The notes under the pieces: model-generated
The model's database searches: none
What the model was told of the DNA's origin: nothing
The model's input: only the letters and a program-made list of their open reading frames with translations
Shown here: positions 8,995 through 17,903 of the stretch, piece by piece
Position numbering within the stretch: the first letter of the stretch is position 1
How the letters are laid out: each line of letters begins with the position of its first letter
From: JAJFUV01 sp964384215
GTDB taxonomy: Bacteria; Acidobacteriota; Terriglobia; Bryobacterales; Bryobacteraceae
Length of the DNA stretch: 64,000 nucleotides
NCBI GenBank assembly: GCA_964384215.1
Contig: CAYLLB010000015.1
Location: 42,026 to 106,025, forward strand
Direction: 5' to 3'
Translations under genes and position numbers: made by a program

Positions 8995-11031
8995 ATGCGA
9001 CTGACGAGACGATGCTTCCAAATGGCCGCGCTCGGCATGCCGGCTGCGAGATTGGCTCCTTCGCTCGCGACGGATGGGTGGGTGCGCACAACCAGACTCA
9101 AAGCCGCGGCGGCGGCCCCGGGATTCGTCAAGGTCGGTCCCATGGCAACGAATCTCTGGCTGTTCAATGCGTTGAACGTGCCGGAGGAAGGCACCGGGAG
9201 CGTCTTTTATCTCACAACGTTCAACTCCGCTGGGCTCGGCCAGTTGATACGCCTGGACGCGGCCACGAACCGGGCCAAGTCCTGGACCATTCCGGTAGGC
9301 ATCGGCTCGTGGGGCATCATTCAGGCCCGCGACGGCAACCTCTACCTGGGCAGCTACAACGGCGGCGCGCTGATGTGTTTCGACCCGCGTAAGGAGCGGT
9401 GGCTCGACGTTCCGCAGATGAGCGAGGAATACCGCAGGAAGGAATTCATCATCGCCTCGCTTGCCCAGGCTCCCAACAACGACATTTACTACGGCACCTA
9501 TCCGGGTTGCCGCCTGGTGCGGTACGACGCCGGCAAGGGCGTGCTGGAGGACGTCGGCTCGCCAGCGCCGGAGGAGAACTACCTCCGAGGTTTGGAGGTC
9601 ACTCCGTCCGGCGTCATCCTGTGCGGCGTCGCGACGCAACGGGCGCGCACGGTGGCGTATCTGCCCCGGACGCGCACGTTCAAGACGCTCACGCCGGAAG
9701 AGTTCCAAAAGCCCGGCTTTTCGCCACCCATGGTGACCGCCAATTACATCGTGGAGGTCACCGCCGGGAAGCTAATCACATACAACGCGCGGACGCTCGA
9801 ACTGTCGCGAATCTACGACGCCTCGAACGGAGACAGCGGCTACATTCCTTACGAAGACGACCTGTTGCTTCACCAGCAAGAGCGCGAGGGGCTGTACCTG
9901 TTCGACCTGCGCAGCGGCAGAAAGCGCGAATTTCGCCGCAGGCCTCTGCCGCCCGCCGTGGGACGCACCTATCTGACGAAAAGCAAGGAAGCGCTCTACC
10001 TGCGCGTGCAGTCCTATACCGTCATCGGCCCGCGCACATCCAGCTACAGTTGGAAGCGCATCCCGGTGGACGGGCTCGGACAGGGCATCTTCTGGTTGAA
10101 CACGTTCCCGGACGGCCGCATTTTCGGCGGACCGGAATTGGGACAGACCATGTTCGCCTGGGATCCCAAGAGGGCGCAACTGGATTCGTACGACCAGGTC
10201 ATCGACTACAGCGGCGAGATTTACTACGCCATTCCTTATCGCGGCAAGCTCTACACGATTTCGTATATCAAGGCGATATTAGCCGTTTACGATCCGGCCC
10301 GGCCCTGGAACCAGGGAACCACGAAGGATTCCAACCCGCGCACCATCCTGCACATTCCGGACTTCCAGTACCGCCCCGTGGGCGGCATCCACCTGGGGCC
10401 CGGAGGCAAGATGTACATCGGCACGCAGCCCAACTACGGAATGTTAGGCGGCGCGTTGAGCGTGTTCGATCCTGAAACCGAACGGATCGAAGTCCACCGG
10501 AACATCATCCCGGACCAACAGATCACCGCCGTGGCGGCGGACGCGAAGTGGGTCTATGCGGCATCGAGCCCCGGCGGTGGCGGCGGAGCCAAGCCCAAGG
10601 GCATTACCGGACACTTCTTCGTATGGGACCCCGTACTGAAGAAGATCGCCTATGACCTCGAACTCGAACCACGCCGCGGCATAAGCGCCATGGCTGCGGT
10701 CAACGGTTGCGCGTACTTCGCGCTGGGGAGCGCCTTCACCGAATACAACCACGCGACAGGCAAGATACGGACCGTCGCCGAATTGGAAAAGCCCGCCCGT
10801 ATTCCGAATCAGAGCCTGCGCGCCTGCCAGGACGGGACGCTTTGGGCAATTATCTCGAAGCAACTGGCGCACATTTGTCCAGGAGAGAACCGCATAGAGT
10901 TCCTGAAGGAAACCGATGGACACGCCGACGGCGGCCTCACCATCGGCGTTGATGGTACGGTTTACTTCGGCGCCGGCACGGATATGTGGATCCACAAGCC
11001 CGCCAATCCCAGTCCGCTCGCAACGCTCTGA
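8995..11031 (+). CDS. Exported beta-propeller-like protein (full-length paralog)
   Basis: 678 residues from the ATG at 8995; an ATG at 8983 in the same frame is an alternative. The N-terminus (MRLTRRCFQMAALG) looks like a Tat-type signal. The body shows repeated propeller motifs: GNLYLGSYNGGAL, DIYYGTYPGCRLVRYD, GKMYIGTQPNYGMLGG, then AVFDPxT-like units. It parallels the truncated gene at the left edge, down to the NYGMLGGALSVFDP / GYGLLGGPMTIWDP block. No catalytic residues are recognised; a ligand-binding or scaffold role at the cell surface is possible. Only 6 bases separate it from the symporter gene at 11038, so the two are probably co-transcribed. Confidence 0.75.
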   Translation: MRLTRRCFQMAALGMPAARLAPSLATDGWVRTTRLKAAAAAPGFVKVGPMATNLWLFNALNVPEEGTGSVFYLTTFNSAGLGQLIRLDAATNRAKSWTIPVGIGSWGIIQARDGNLYLGSYNGGALMCFDPRKERWLDVPQMSEEYRRKEFIIASLAQAPNNDIYYGTYPGCRLVRYDAGKGVLEDVGSPAPEENYLRGLEVTPSGVILCGVATQRARTVAYLPRTRTFKTLTPEEFQKPGFSPPMVTANYIVEVTAGKLITYNARTLELSRIYDASNGDSGYIPYEDDLLLHQQEREGLYLFDLRSGRKREFRRRPLPPAVGRTYLTKSKEALYLRVQSYTVIGPRTSSYSWKRIPVDGLGQGIFWLNTFPDGRIFGGPELGQTMFAWDPKRAQLDSYDQVIDYSGEIYYAIPYRGKLYTISYIKAILAVYDPARPWNQGTTKDSNPRTILHIPDFQYRPVGGIHLGPGGKMYIGTQPNYGMLGGALSVFDPETERIEVHRNIIPDQQITAVAADAKWVYAASSPGGGGGAKPKGITGHFFVWDPVLKKIAYDLELEPRRGISAMAAVNGCAYFALGSAFTEYNHATGKIRTVAELEKPARIPNQSLRACQDGTLWAIISKQLAHICPGENRIEFLKETDGHADGGLTIGVDGTVYFGAGTDMWIHKPANPSPLATL

Positions 11032-11037
11032 AATCAC

Positions 11038-12789
11038 ATGCACCTTAGCCCGCTCGACATCGCCATCGTCATCTTCTATCTCGCCGCCATCGTGTCCATC
11101 GGCGTAGCCGTGAAGCGCCGCGCGTCGCGAGGCGTCGAATCCTACTTCCTCGGCAACCGGCGGCTCCCCTGGTGGGCGCTGGCGATGTCCGGATCGTCTT
11201 CTTACTTCGACATCACGGGCACCATGTGGATCGTGAGCCTGTTCGTAGTGCTCGGTCTGCGCGGCATGTGGGTGCAGTGGATCTGGGGCTTCGTCATCTC
11301 GGTTTTCTTCGCCGCCTACATGGGGCGTTGGATTCGCCGCAGCGGCGTGATGACGGGATCGGAATGGATGGTCTTCCGCTTCGGCGACACGCCGGGCGGC
11401 AGCGCCGCGCGCCTGGCATACACCATCTATGCCGTCCTTACGGTGACCGCGTTTCTGGCGTTCGCGGCCGTCGGCATGGGAAAGTTCATCACCGTGTTTG
11501 TCGACGTGAACCCACAGGTGGGCGCAGCGGTGGTTGTGGCGCTTACGGGTGTGTACGTGATCCTGGGCGGCTTTCAGGGCATGATCCTGGTTGAAGTGCT
11601 GCAGACGGTGATCCTTTCGACCGGAGCGCTGCTGGTTGCCTGGCTCGGCTATTCGAATTTCGATGCGCATCGCTTCGCGGCCATAGTACCCACCGGTTGG
11701 TGGTCGCTCGCACCGGTCTGGACACTCGACTACGCGGCGGGCACAGACTACTACCTGTTCGGCGCTTTGACGCTGGTGTGGTTCACCAAGGGCTTTGTGT
11801 TGTGCTTGAGCGGGCCGGAACAGTTGTTCGACTTCCAACGCTTTTTGGCCGCGCAGAACGGCCGCGACGCGCAAAAGCTGGGCGCGCTGTGGGGCGTCAT
11901 TCACACGATTCGCTGGCCCATGGCCATGGGCATCGCCGTGCTCGCGTTGATGGGCGCGGGCGGCGCGGAGTTTCGCCGTCTGCTCGCACAGGATCCCGAG
12001 CGCGCCTTGCCGTTGGTGCTCGCCAACTACCTGCCGCACGGAGTGGCGGGTCTGGCAGTCGCCGCGCTGCTCAGTGGTTTCCTGGCCAGCTTCAGTAGTT
12101 GCGTGAACGCCGGCGCATCCTACCTTGTGAAGGACATCTACAAGCGCTACATCAAGCCAGACGCAAGCGACGCCCGCCTGCTGCGTGCCAGCTACATCGC
12201 TTCGACGCTGCTGGTGGCGGCGGGGCTGGGCATTTCATTCTTCGCGCGATCCATCAATTTCCTGTTCGTCTGGATCATGGGCACGCTGGGCGCGGGCGTG
12301 CTGGTGCCCAACGTGCTGCGCTGGTACTGGTGGCGGATCAATGGCTGGGGATACGCATGCGGTTCTTTTGCCGGCATGGGACTCAGCCTGTTGCAGGTCC
12401 TGGTCGAAGCGATCTGGTTTCCAGCCGGAATTCCCCTTTACTGGAGCTTTCCGGTGATTGTAGCGCTGACAGGCTTGGTGACCATTGCCGTGTCGCTCGC
12501 CACCGCACCAGTTGAGATAAGCGCGCTCGCCGGTTTTTCCACGAAGACCAGCGTGTGGGGCGCGTGGGGCCCCGTGCGGAAATACACGGGCGATGTGGCA
12601 CGCGACTCGACGCCTTGGCGCGACCTCGGCAACCTGGCACTCGGCGTGCCGTTCATGGCTTCGCTCTATCTGGGCGCGATCTACATCATCCTGCACCACT
12701 GGAGCGCGGTGGGCTGGTGTGCGGCCACCGTGGCCGGGACCGCGGTCGCGCTCTATTTCGCCTGGTACCGCGCACTGCCGGATCGGTAG
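11038..12789 (+). CDS. Sodium:solute symporter (SSS family)
   Basis: 583 residues with about 13 hydrophobic helices. The N-terminus LDIAIVIFYLAAIVSIGVAV is followed by the typical SSS signature ESYFLGNRRLPWWALAMSGS and, in helix 3, GFVISVFFAAYMGRWIRRSG. The mid-protein segment GLAVAALLSGFLASFSSCVN, with adjacent serines, corresponds to the sodium-binding helix of this fold. It belongs to the same superfamily as the symporter at 7223-8938 but to a different branch by sequence. It is probably co-transcribed with the propeller gene 6 bases upstream. The substrate cannot be read from sequence; the context suggests a sugar or oligosaccharide breakdown product. Confidence 0.88.
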   Translation: MHLSPLDIAIVIFYLAAIVSIGVAVKRRASRGVESYFLGNRRLPWWALAMSGSSSYFDITGTMWIVSLFVVLGLRGMWVQWIWGFVISVFFAAYMGRWIRRSGVMTGSEWMVFRFGDTPGGSAARLAYTIYAVLTVTAFLAFAAVGMGKFITVFVDVNPQVGAAVVVALTGVYVILGGFQGMILVEVLQTVILSTGALLVAWLGYSNFDAHRFAAIVPTGWWSLAPVWTLDYAAGTDYYLFGALTLVWFTKGFVLCLSGPEQLFDFQRFLAAQNGRDAQKLGALWGVIHTIRWPMAMGIAVLALMGAGGAEFRRLLAQDPERALPLVLANYLPHGVAGLAVAALLSGFLASFSSCVNAGASYLVKDIYKRYIKPDASDARLLRASYIASTLLVAAGLGISFFARSINFLFVWIMGTLGAGVLVPNVLRWYWWRINGWGYACGSFAGMGLSLLQVLVEAIWFPAGIPLYWSFPVIVALTGLVTIAVSLATAPVEISALAGFSTKTSVWGAWGPVRKYTGDVARDSTPWRDLGNLALGVPFMASLYLGAIYIILHHWSAVGWCAATVAGTAVALYFAWYRALPDR

Positions 12790-12794
12790 TCCCG

Positions 12795-13736
12795 TCAGGG
12801 TGCGAGCACGAACTTCTGCGGGCGCCAGTTGAGCACCTCTGCCGTATAGACAGCGCCATCGGGACCCACCGTGAGGTTGTGCACGTAAGTAAACTGCCCG
12901 GGCAACTTGCCCATGGTGCCATACGCGCCGAGGATTTTGCCGTCCAGACTGAGCTTGAGCACCCGGTTGTTGTAACCGTCGCACATATATAGGGTCTGGT
13001 CGGGGGCCATGGAGAGCCCCCACGGCGCGCCGACATGCGTCCATTGCTGGAGGAATTCTCCGTCAGCGGTGAAGACCTGCAGGCGGTAGTTCTCGCGGTC
13101 GGCCACGTACACGCGGCCCTGGCGGTCCACGGCCACCGAGTGCGGCGTGTCGAACTGGCCGGGTGCGGTGCCGTGGCTTCCCCATGTTTTGACGAACTGG
13201 CCGTCCTTATTGAACTTGACGATGCGCGAGTTGCCGTAGCCATCGCTCACATAGATGTCGCCCGATGGGGAGAATGCGACGTCAGTGGGACGGTTGAACT
13301 TCAGGACGTCCTCATCGCGCGCGCCGCGCGGGCCGATCCTGGCCGGGGTCACCGAGTCGCCGGGCTTGCGATGACGCCCCAGCACCATGTTCACGTGGCC
13401 TTCCGAATCGAATCGGAGGACGACGTGGGCATCGTCGTCCACGATCCAGAGATTGCCGGCCGGATCGAAGCGGGCCGCGTGCGCACGACCGAACAGCCCA
13501 TCGCCGAAAGCCCGCACAAAAACGCCCTTCGCGTCGAATTCGATGATGGGATGGACGCCGCGGTGCACCACGTAGGCATGCTGCCGGGCGTCGATGGCCA
13601 CTGACGCCGTCTCGCCGAAACTCCACCCGGCCGGCATTCGAAACCAGCCGGGGACAACCTTCAGAGGAAGCACAGGCTGCGCACACAACGAAACAGCCGT
13701 CAGCAACAACGGAACGCAATCCGACATCAAGCGCAT
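12795..13736 (-). CDS. Secreted six-bladed NHL-repeat protein
   Basis: 313 residues from the ATG at 13736, giving an N-terminal signal peptide (MRLMSDCVPLLLTAVSLCAQ). At least five NHL repeats are visible, each with the pattern FxxPxxVAxxxxGxIYVxDxxNxRIxKF, for example FNRPTDVAFSPSGDIYVSD and FDTPHSVAVDRQGRVYVAD. The arrangement is like the lyase domain of peptidyl-alpha-hydroxyglycine amidating lyase, but this fold is also used for sugar binding and lactonases, so no reaction is assigned. The stop lies 5 bases from the stop of the convergent symporter gene. The start is 31 bases after the stop of the isomerase-like gene, so both are probably transcribed together. Confidence 0.78.
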   Translation of the reverse strand: MRLMSDCVPLLLTAVSLCAQPVLPLKVVPGWFRMPAGWSFGETASVAIDARQHAYVVHRGVHPIIEFDAKGVFVRAFGDGLFGRAHAARFDPAGNLWIVDDDAHVVLRFDSEGHVNMVLGRHRKPGDSVTPARIGPRGARDEDVLKFNRPTDVAFSPSGDIYVSDGYGNSRIVKFNKDGQFVKTWGSHGTAPGQFDTPHSVAVDRQGRVYVADRENYRLQVFTADGEFLQQWTHVGAPWGLSMAPDQTLYMCDGYNNRVLKLSLDGKILGAYGTMGKLPGQFTYVHNLTVGPDGAVYTAEVLNWRPQKFVLAP

Positions 13737-13767
13737 GAGAGCGATCTTAGCATTGCAGGATCTTGGA

Positions 13768-15186
13768 TCAGGCGCCCACAACCGCCAGCGGCAGTTTTAC
13801 CAACGATTGCAGCTTCTGAATACGCTTGAGCTGATGCCCGACGCCAAGCGCGCAGTGGTGCGTGGGCCCTTCCTGGCACCAGCGGTTGACGAACTCGGCC
13901 GGATCGAGCGCAAACCTCAGCCGTGAATTCGTGTTGCCGATCTTGAGGATTGGGCCGGGCAGCGATTCGCCCTCTGCGGCCAGCATCTTCAGCGTGCCTT
14001 CGGCTGTTTGCGTCATCCCGAGCAACGTGATGGGGCCGGTCTTCACTTTGAACTCCACCGAAACGCCGTAGCCGCGCTTACCGTGGTACAGTCCCAGACC
14101 GCGTAGGATGGGTTTCTCATTGCTGATGGCGATGTGCCCTGGACCGTCGTGCCCCATGAGCACGAAGTTGTCGACAAAGTCCATGGCGTAGAACTCGGTG
14201 TAAGAGCCGCCCGCGCCGAAGCGATCCATGATCATCATGGCCAGGCAGGTTTTCAAGTCCCCTTCCCCGCTGGCCGGAATGCCGCGAGCGGTGAGCAACG
14301 AGTTCCCCATGATGAGGCCGGCGCCCAAACGCTCGTATTCATTGCCGTCCAAACCGCGGTAGTAGTAAGTGAGGCCGTCGAGGTCGAAGTCCGCGACCAG
14401 CCGGTCCAGGCCGGCGGCGACCTTAGCCGCCCACGTGAGATTCTCCCCGGTGACGCTATCGGCTAATTGGAAAACTTCGCGGCCGGCCTTCAATTTCTCG
14501 TCGATCTCGCTTTGCGTGACCGCATTCACGCGCTTGGCAAGGTCGCACATTTCGAGCACTTCGACGTGCGCCCCCGTCTGTGCGTGGACCATGGTGAAAT
14601 CCGAGTACATGTCGAGCATGCCAGGATAGGTGTGCCCCAGGAAGCCCACCCTGCTGGTTCGCAGCGCACGGCGCACACTCGCGGCGCGGCACCAGTCTTC
14701 GATCTCGTTCCAGGCCCGTTCGTCGTCACGCAGGGTACCTGACACAACCCGGAAATCGACTCGCGACCGCGCGAAGGCGTTCGAAATCTCCGGCACGCAA
14801 CAGGTGGAACAGTTGGCCAGCCATTCACCGGTATCGGCGGTCTCATAGTCGATGGCGGGCACCGGCTGAAGGTTCAGCACCAGCACCGGCACCTGGGTCC
14901 GCTGCACCATGGGAAGCACCTGCGAGGATGTCGCATAGGTGCCGACGTAGCAGACCAGCAGGTCCACATCCTCCCGGCCGAAGCGTTCACCCGCTTCGCG
15001 GGCCGCTGGCGCGGTATCGACCAATCCGGCCGACACCACGTTCACATTGAACCGGGCCAGGCGGTCCTCCACTTCCTTCTGATAGCCTTCCAGACGCTGT
15101 TTGAGACCCGGGAACTGGGGCCAGTAGGCAGCCAGGCCGATGCCGAATACGCCGACGCGAGCCGGCGGCGTTGTTTTGCGAATCAT
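13768..15186 (-). CDS. L-fucose/L-arabinose isomerase-family protein
   Basis: 472 residues, cytoplasmic (no signal). The N-terminal half has alternating beta-strands and helices of the sugar isomerase fold (VGVFGIGLAAYWPQFPGLKQ, LLVCYVGTYATSSQVLPM, VGFLGHTYPGMLDMYSDF). The C-terminal half carries the metal-site-like motifs SGEGDLKTCLAMMIMDRF and GGSYTEFYAMDF, with Glu, Asp and His residues (LMGHDGPGHIAI) that correspond to manganese ligands in L-arabinose/L-fucose isomerases. It likely interconverts an aldose and a ketose of a deoxy- or pentose sugar; it is too divergent to call araA or fucI. It sits between a GH106-like rhamnosidase gene (24 bases upstream) and an NHL gene, in one minus-strand run. 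Confidence 0.8.
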   Translation of the reverse strand: MIRKTTPPARVGVFGIGLAAYWPQFPGLKQRLEGYQKEVEDRLARFNVNVVSAGLVDTAPAAREAGERFGREDVDLLVCYVGTYATSSQVLPMVQRTQVPVLVLNLQPVPAIDYETADTGEWLANCSTCCVPEISNAFARSRVDFRVVSGTLRDDERAWNEIEDWCRAASVRRALRTSRVGFLGHTYPGMLDMYSDFTMVHAQTGAHVEVLEMCDLAKRVNAVTQSEIDEKLKAGREVFQLADSVTGENLTWAAKVAAGLDRLVADFDLDGLTYYYRGLDGNEYERLGAGLIMGNSLLTARGIPASGEGDLKTCLAMMIMDRFGAGGSYTEFYAMDFVDNFVLMGHDGPGHIAISNEKPILRGLGLYHGKRGYGVSVEFKVKTGPITLLGMTQTAEGTLKMLAAEGESLPGPILKIGNTNSRLRFALDPAEFVNRWCQEGPTHHCALGVGHQLKRIQKLQSLVKLPLAVVGA

Positions 15187-15210
15187 TGTGTCACCTTTTC
15201 CAATTGTTGC

Positions 15211-17790
15211 TTAGTGTGCGGCTGGGTGTGCGCGCAACACGCGCACCGGCCCCAGGAGCCCACTCGCGGAGTCGCCGCGCGAAAAGCCGTCGATCCATTT
15301 TGTCTGGGCCGTGTTGGTCACGTCTATCTCGATCTGGTTCTCACCCGCGTGAACGAGCTTCGTGATGTCAAAAACGTACGGCGGGGCGATGCGCACCCCG
15401 GCGTTTCTGCCATTCACACGCAGTTCCGCGATTTCGCCTACTTCGCCCAGGTCGAGCGCCACGGGAGCGGCGCCGGCCGCCAGGCGCAACGTCGTGCAAT
15501 AGGTTACCGTTCCGGCGAACTGATCAAGCCCCTCCCAGCGGCGCCAATCGTCCAGTGCGCTCACGCGGCGAGCGGCTTGCCCGCGAGACACAACCTCCCA
15601 CCCGCCCGAAACGCTTTCACCCGGCTGCCAGGCAATCGCATCCTCGACAGTGGGTAACGGTTCGCCGATGCGCACGGCGGCCATTTCATAAGGTTTCAGT
15701 GCGACGCGAACGCTCAGCGACGAAGCGATCCTGGTCTGCGGAAGAGACACGTAGGCATCCCGTACCGGGTCCCACAATGTCGCCCGACCCGCCGAGCCAA
15801 GCACCGTGAGAGTTCCTTCCGCCTGGATCGACAGAGAACGGTTGTGCAGGATTAGCCACGTGCCCGACGGCCCCACGCGGCGCGAGATCATCAGCGCCGG
15901 GTTGGAAACTCGCATCGCAACCGGCGCTCCCGGCGCGACAACCGCGGCGACCTCCGGCAGCGAAACCAGCCGGGCGTTGCGCGCCTGCTTGAGCGCCGCT
16001 ACGGCCTCGCTAACCTGTTCGTCTCCCCGCGCGTCCACCGACGCTTCCGGCCAACGGTCCACGACGACTACCAATCCACCGGCGCGCGCAAATTCGCTCA
16101 GGCGTCTTATGGCGGCGGCCGGCACATATTTCACGTACGGCAGCACGACGGCCCGAAAGTGCTGCCCGTTATAAGCCCACCGTCCGTTCTCGAACTTCCC
16201 TTCCCTGGCGAAAACATCGTACGGGAGGACAGCCGTCGAGATCTGCTGGTTCTCGAGCACGCGCACTACCGGATCGGCTGTCTGCGCCGGTCCCACCCAA
16301 CTCGACTCGGCTGTGTAGAGCACTGCTGCGTCGTAAACAGGGTCGGTCGAGGCCAGCAAGCGCTGCCAGCGCTTGAAGTAAGCGGCCCAGCCGGAGTAAT
16401 AACGAGCCTGCGGGTTGCCGCTGGTCGCGTTGAAGTGCGGTGGGCAATCCGGATCGTTGAACTTCATGGTTACGGCGTGCGGTGAAAGAAAACCGATACC
16501 GTTCACGATATGCCAGTCGCCGATCCATTTCACCATCCTCAGCCCTTCGCCCCAACCATTCGCGCCAAAGGCCTCCGAAAAGATCTCGCGCGACTTCTTC
16601 ATCAGCGCGGCGCCGCGCGCCATCGACGGCAGCCCGAATTGGAAGAACTCCTGGTCCCACTGCGTGCGGGAACCCACGCTCCACGGATTGCCCCCGGCGT
16701 CCATGCCCGGCGTCACCTGGTAGCCGACGACGTCGATACCCGGTACGTCCAGGTACTGCATCGCGCGGAACCAGTGCCCCGGACCGTATCCCAACTGGTG
16801 ATCGGCGTGATTGTCCTCCACCACGTGGCCGATCAATCGAACGCCGTGCGCGCGGCACCACTCCTGCTGCGGTTTGAAGAAGACCTCTGCGAAGGCCGTG
16901 GCGTAAACGTCCATCAGGTCGCTCCGCGCCTGCCGGCCGCGCGGCCCAAGGTCGTACCACATCGCCGCCAAAAGCGGCTTTATGTCATAGCCCTTGCGGC
17001 GCTCGAAATACGCCGCCAGCCCCGGCGACCAGGGCATGGGCATGCCGGGTGTGCCGGGCAGGCTGCTGTAGCTGGTGATGTTGCGAAAACCCGTCTCGTC
17101 GCTGAAGAAGCCCTTGATGGTGCGACCGAAGTCGTCCTTGAAATGCTCCCATGTAGCTTCGTGCGTCAACCGGATGAACTCGCTCACGGCCGCAGGGTTC
17201 ATCACGTCGATCATATTGTCCATGCGCCACCCAGCCTTGGGCGCAAGCGATTTCGTAGTCACCCAGCAGACTCGCCACGAACCGGCAGGCGCGCTCCAAC
17301 TCGTCTTGCCGCTCAAGTCGACGAACTCACCTTTGCGAAACGCCGCGATCGAAACCAGCCGCTCCTCCTTTTTGGCCAAGCCGGGGGCCCTCGTGAGATC
17401 CACAGTCGCAGGACCTTCCATGGTAGCCGTGCGGTCCAGAATGACGTGATTGGCAAGTGCGGGATTCTTGTTCACGATCAGGCCACCGGCGATGCCGCTC
17501 GGATACATCCACTCGTCGAAAATCCAGACTTCGAGTCCCAGCTTCTTGGCCTCGTCGACGGCCACGTGCAAGTCGCTCCACCAGTGCGGTCCGAGGTAGT
17601 CCGGGTGCGGCCGCGACTCCCAGACGAAACCCGTATTGCCACCCTCGGCCACCTCGCGCACTACCTTGCGGATCGTCTCCGGCGGCTGGCCCTGCGTCCA
17701 AACCAGGGGGATGAGTCCCAGATTCGTTTGGGCGAACAGTCCTGAGACCGCAAGCAGCGATACGCCCAGGATTCGAAAGTTGAGCATCAC
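15211..17790 (-). CDS. GH106-like exported glycoside hydrolase (putative alpha-L-rhamnosidase)
   Basis: 859 residues with a signal peptide (MMLNFRILGVSLLAVSGLFA). The N-terminal barrel has the block FDEWMYPSGIAGG at residues 91-103 and GFFSDETGF at 227-235, both typical of GH106-type enzymes, where these Glu residues lie in the active-site region. A jelly-roll domain at the C-terminus (about 740-855) has the galactose-binding-like pattern LDLGEVGEIAELRVNGRNAG. Family knowledge points to release of L-rhamnose from polysaccharides or glycosides. This fits the isomerase-like gene 24 bases downstream and the RhaT carrier at 37749-38765. Substrate specificity is inferred, not proven. Confidence 0.75.
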   Translation of the reverse strand: MMLNFRILGVSLLAVSGLFAQTNLGLIPLVWTQGQPPETIRKVVREVAEGGNTGFVWESRPHPDYLGPHWWSDLHVAVDEAKKLGLEVWIFDEWMYPSGIAGGLIVNKNPALANHVILDRTATMEGPATVDLTRAPGLAKKEERLVSIAAFRKGEFVDLSGKTSWSAPAGSWRVCWVTTKSLAPKAGWRMDNMIDVMNPAAVSEFIRLTHEATWEHFKDDFGRTIKGFFSDETGFRNITSYSSLPGTPGMPMPWSPGLAAYFERRKGYDIKPLLAAMWYDLGPRGRQARSDLMDVYATAFAEVFFKPQQEWCRAHGVRLIGHVVEDNHADHQLGYGPGHWFRAMQYLDVPGIDVVGYQVTPGMDAGGNPWSVGSRTQWDQEFFQFGLPSMARGAALMKKSREIFSEAFGANGWGEGLRMVKWIGDWHIVNGIGFLSPHAVTMKFNDPDCPPHFNATSGNPQARYYSGWAAYFKRWQRLLASTDPVYDAAVLYTAESSWVGPAQTADPVVRVLENQQISTAVLPYDVFAREGKFENGRWAYNGQHFRAVVLPYVKYVPAAAIRRLSEFARAGGLVVVVDRWPEASVDARGDEQVSEAVAALKQARNARLVSLPEVAAVVAPGAPVAMRVSNPALMISRRVGPSGTWLILHNRSLSIQAEGTLTVLGSAGRATLWDPVRDAYVSLPQTRIASSLSVRVALKPYEMAAVRIGEPLPTVEDAIAWQPGESVSGGWEVVSRGQAARRVSALDDWRRWEGLDQFAGTVTYCTTLRLAAGAAPVALDLGEVGEIAELRVNGRNAGVRIAPPYVFDITKLVHAGENQIEIDVTNTAQTKWIDGFSRGDSASGLLGPVRVLRAHPAAH

Positions 17791-17903
17791 TTCGATTAGA
17801 TCATGGGGTCACACCCAACCGTTATCCCGCGGATCGAGCCGCTACAGGCGATTGCCGTGCTGCGGTATTCTTACGACAGAACAATTTCGGGAGGTGCCCG
17901 TAT

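Noticed and set aside
10444..12039. Long minus-strand ORF of 531 codons
   Set aside because: Antisense to the propeller and symporter genes; composition full of His/Arg/Gln, no motifs.
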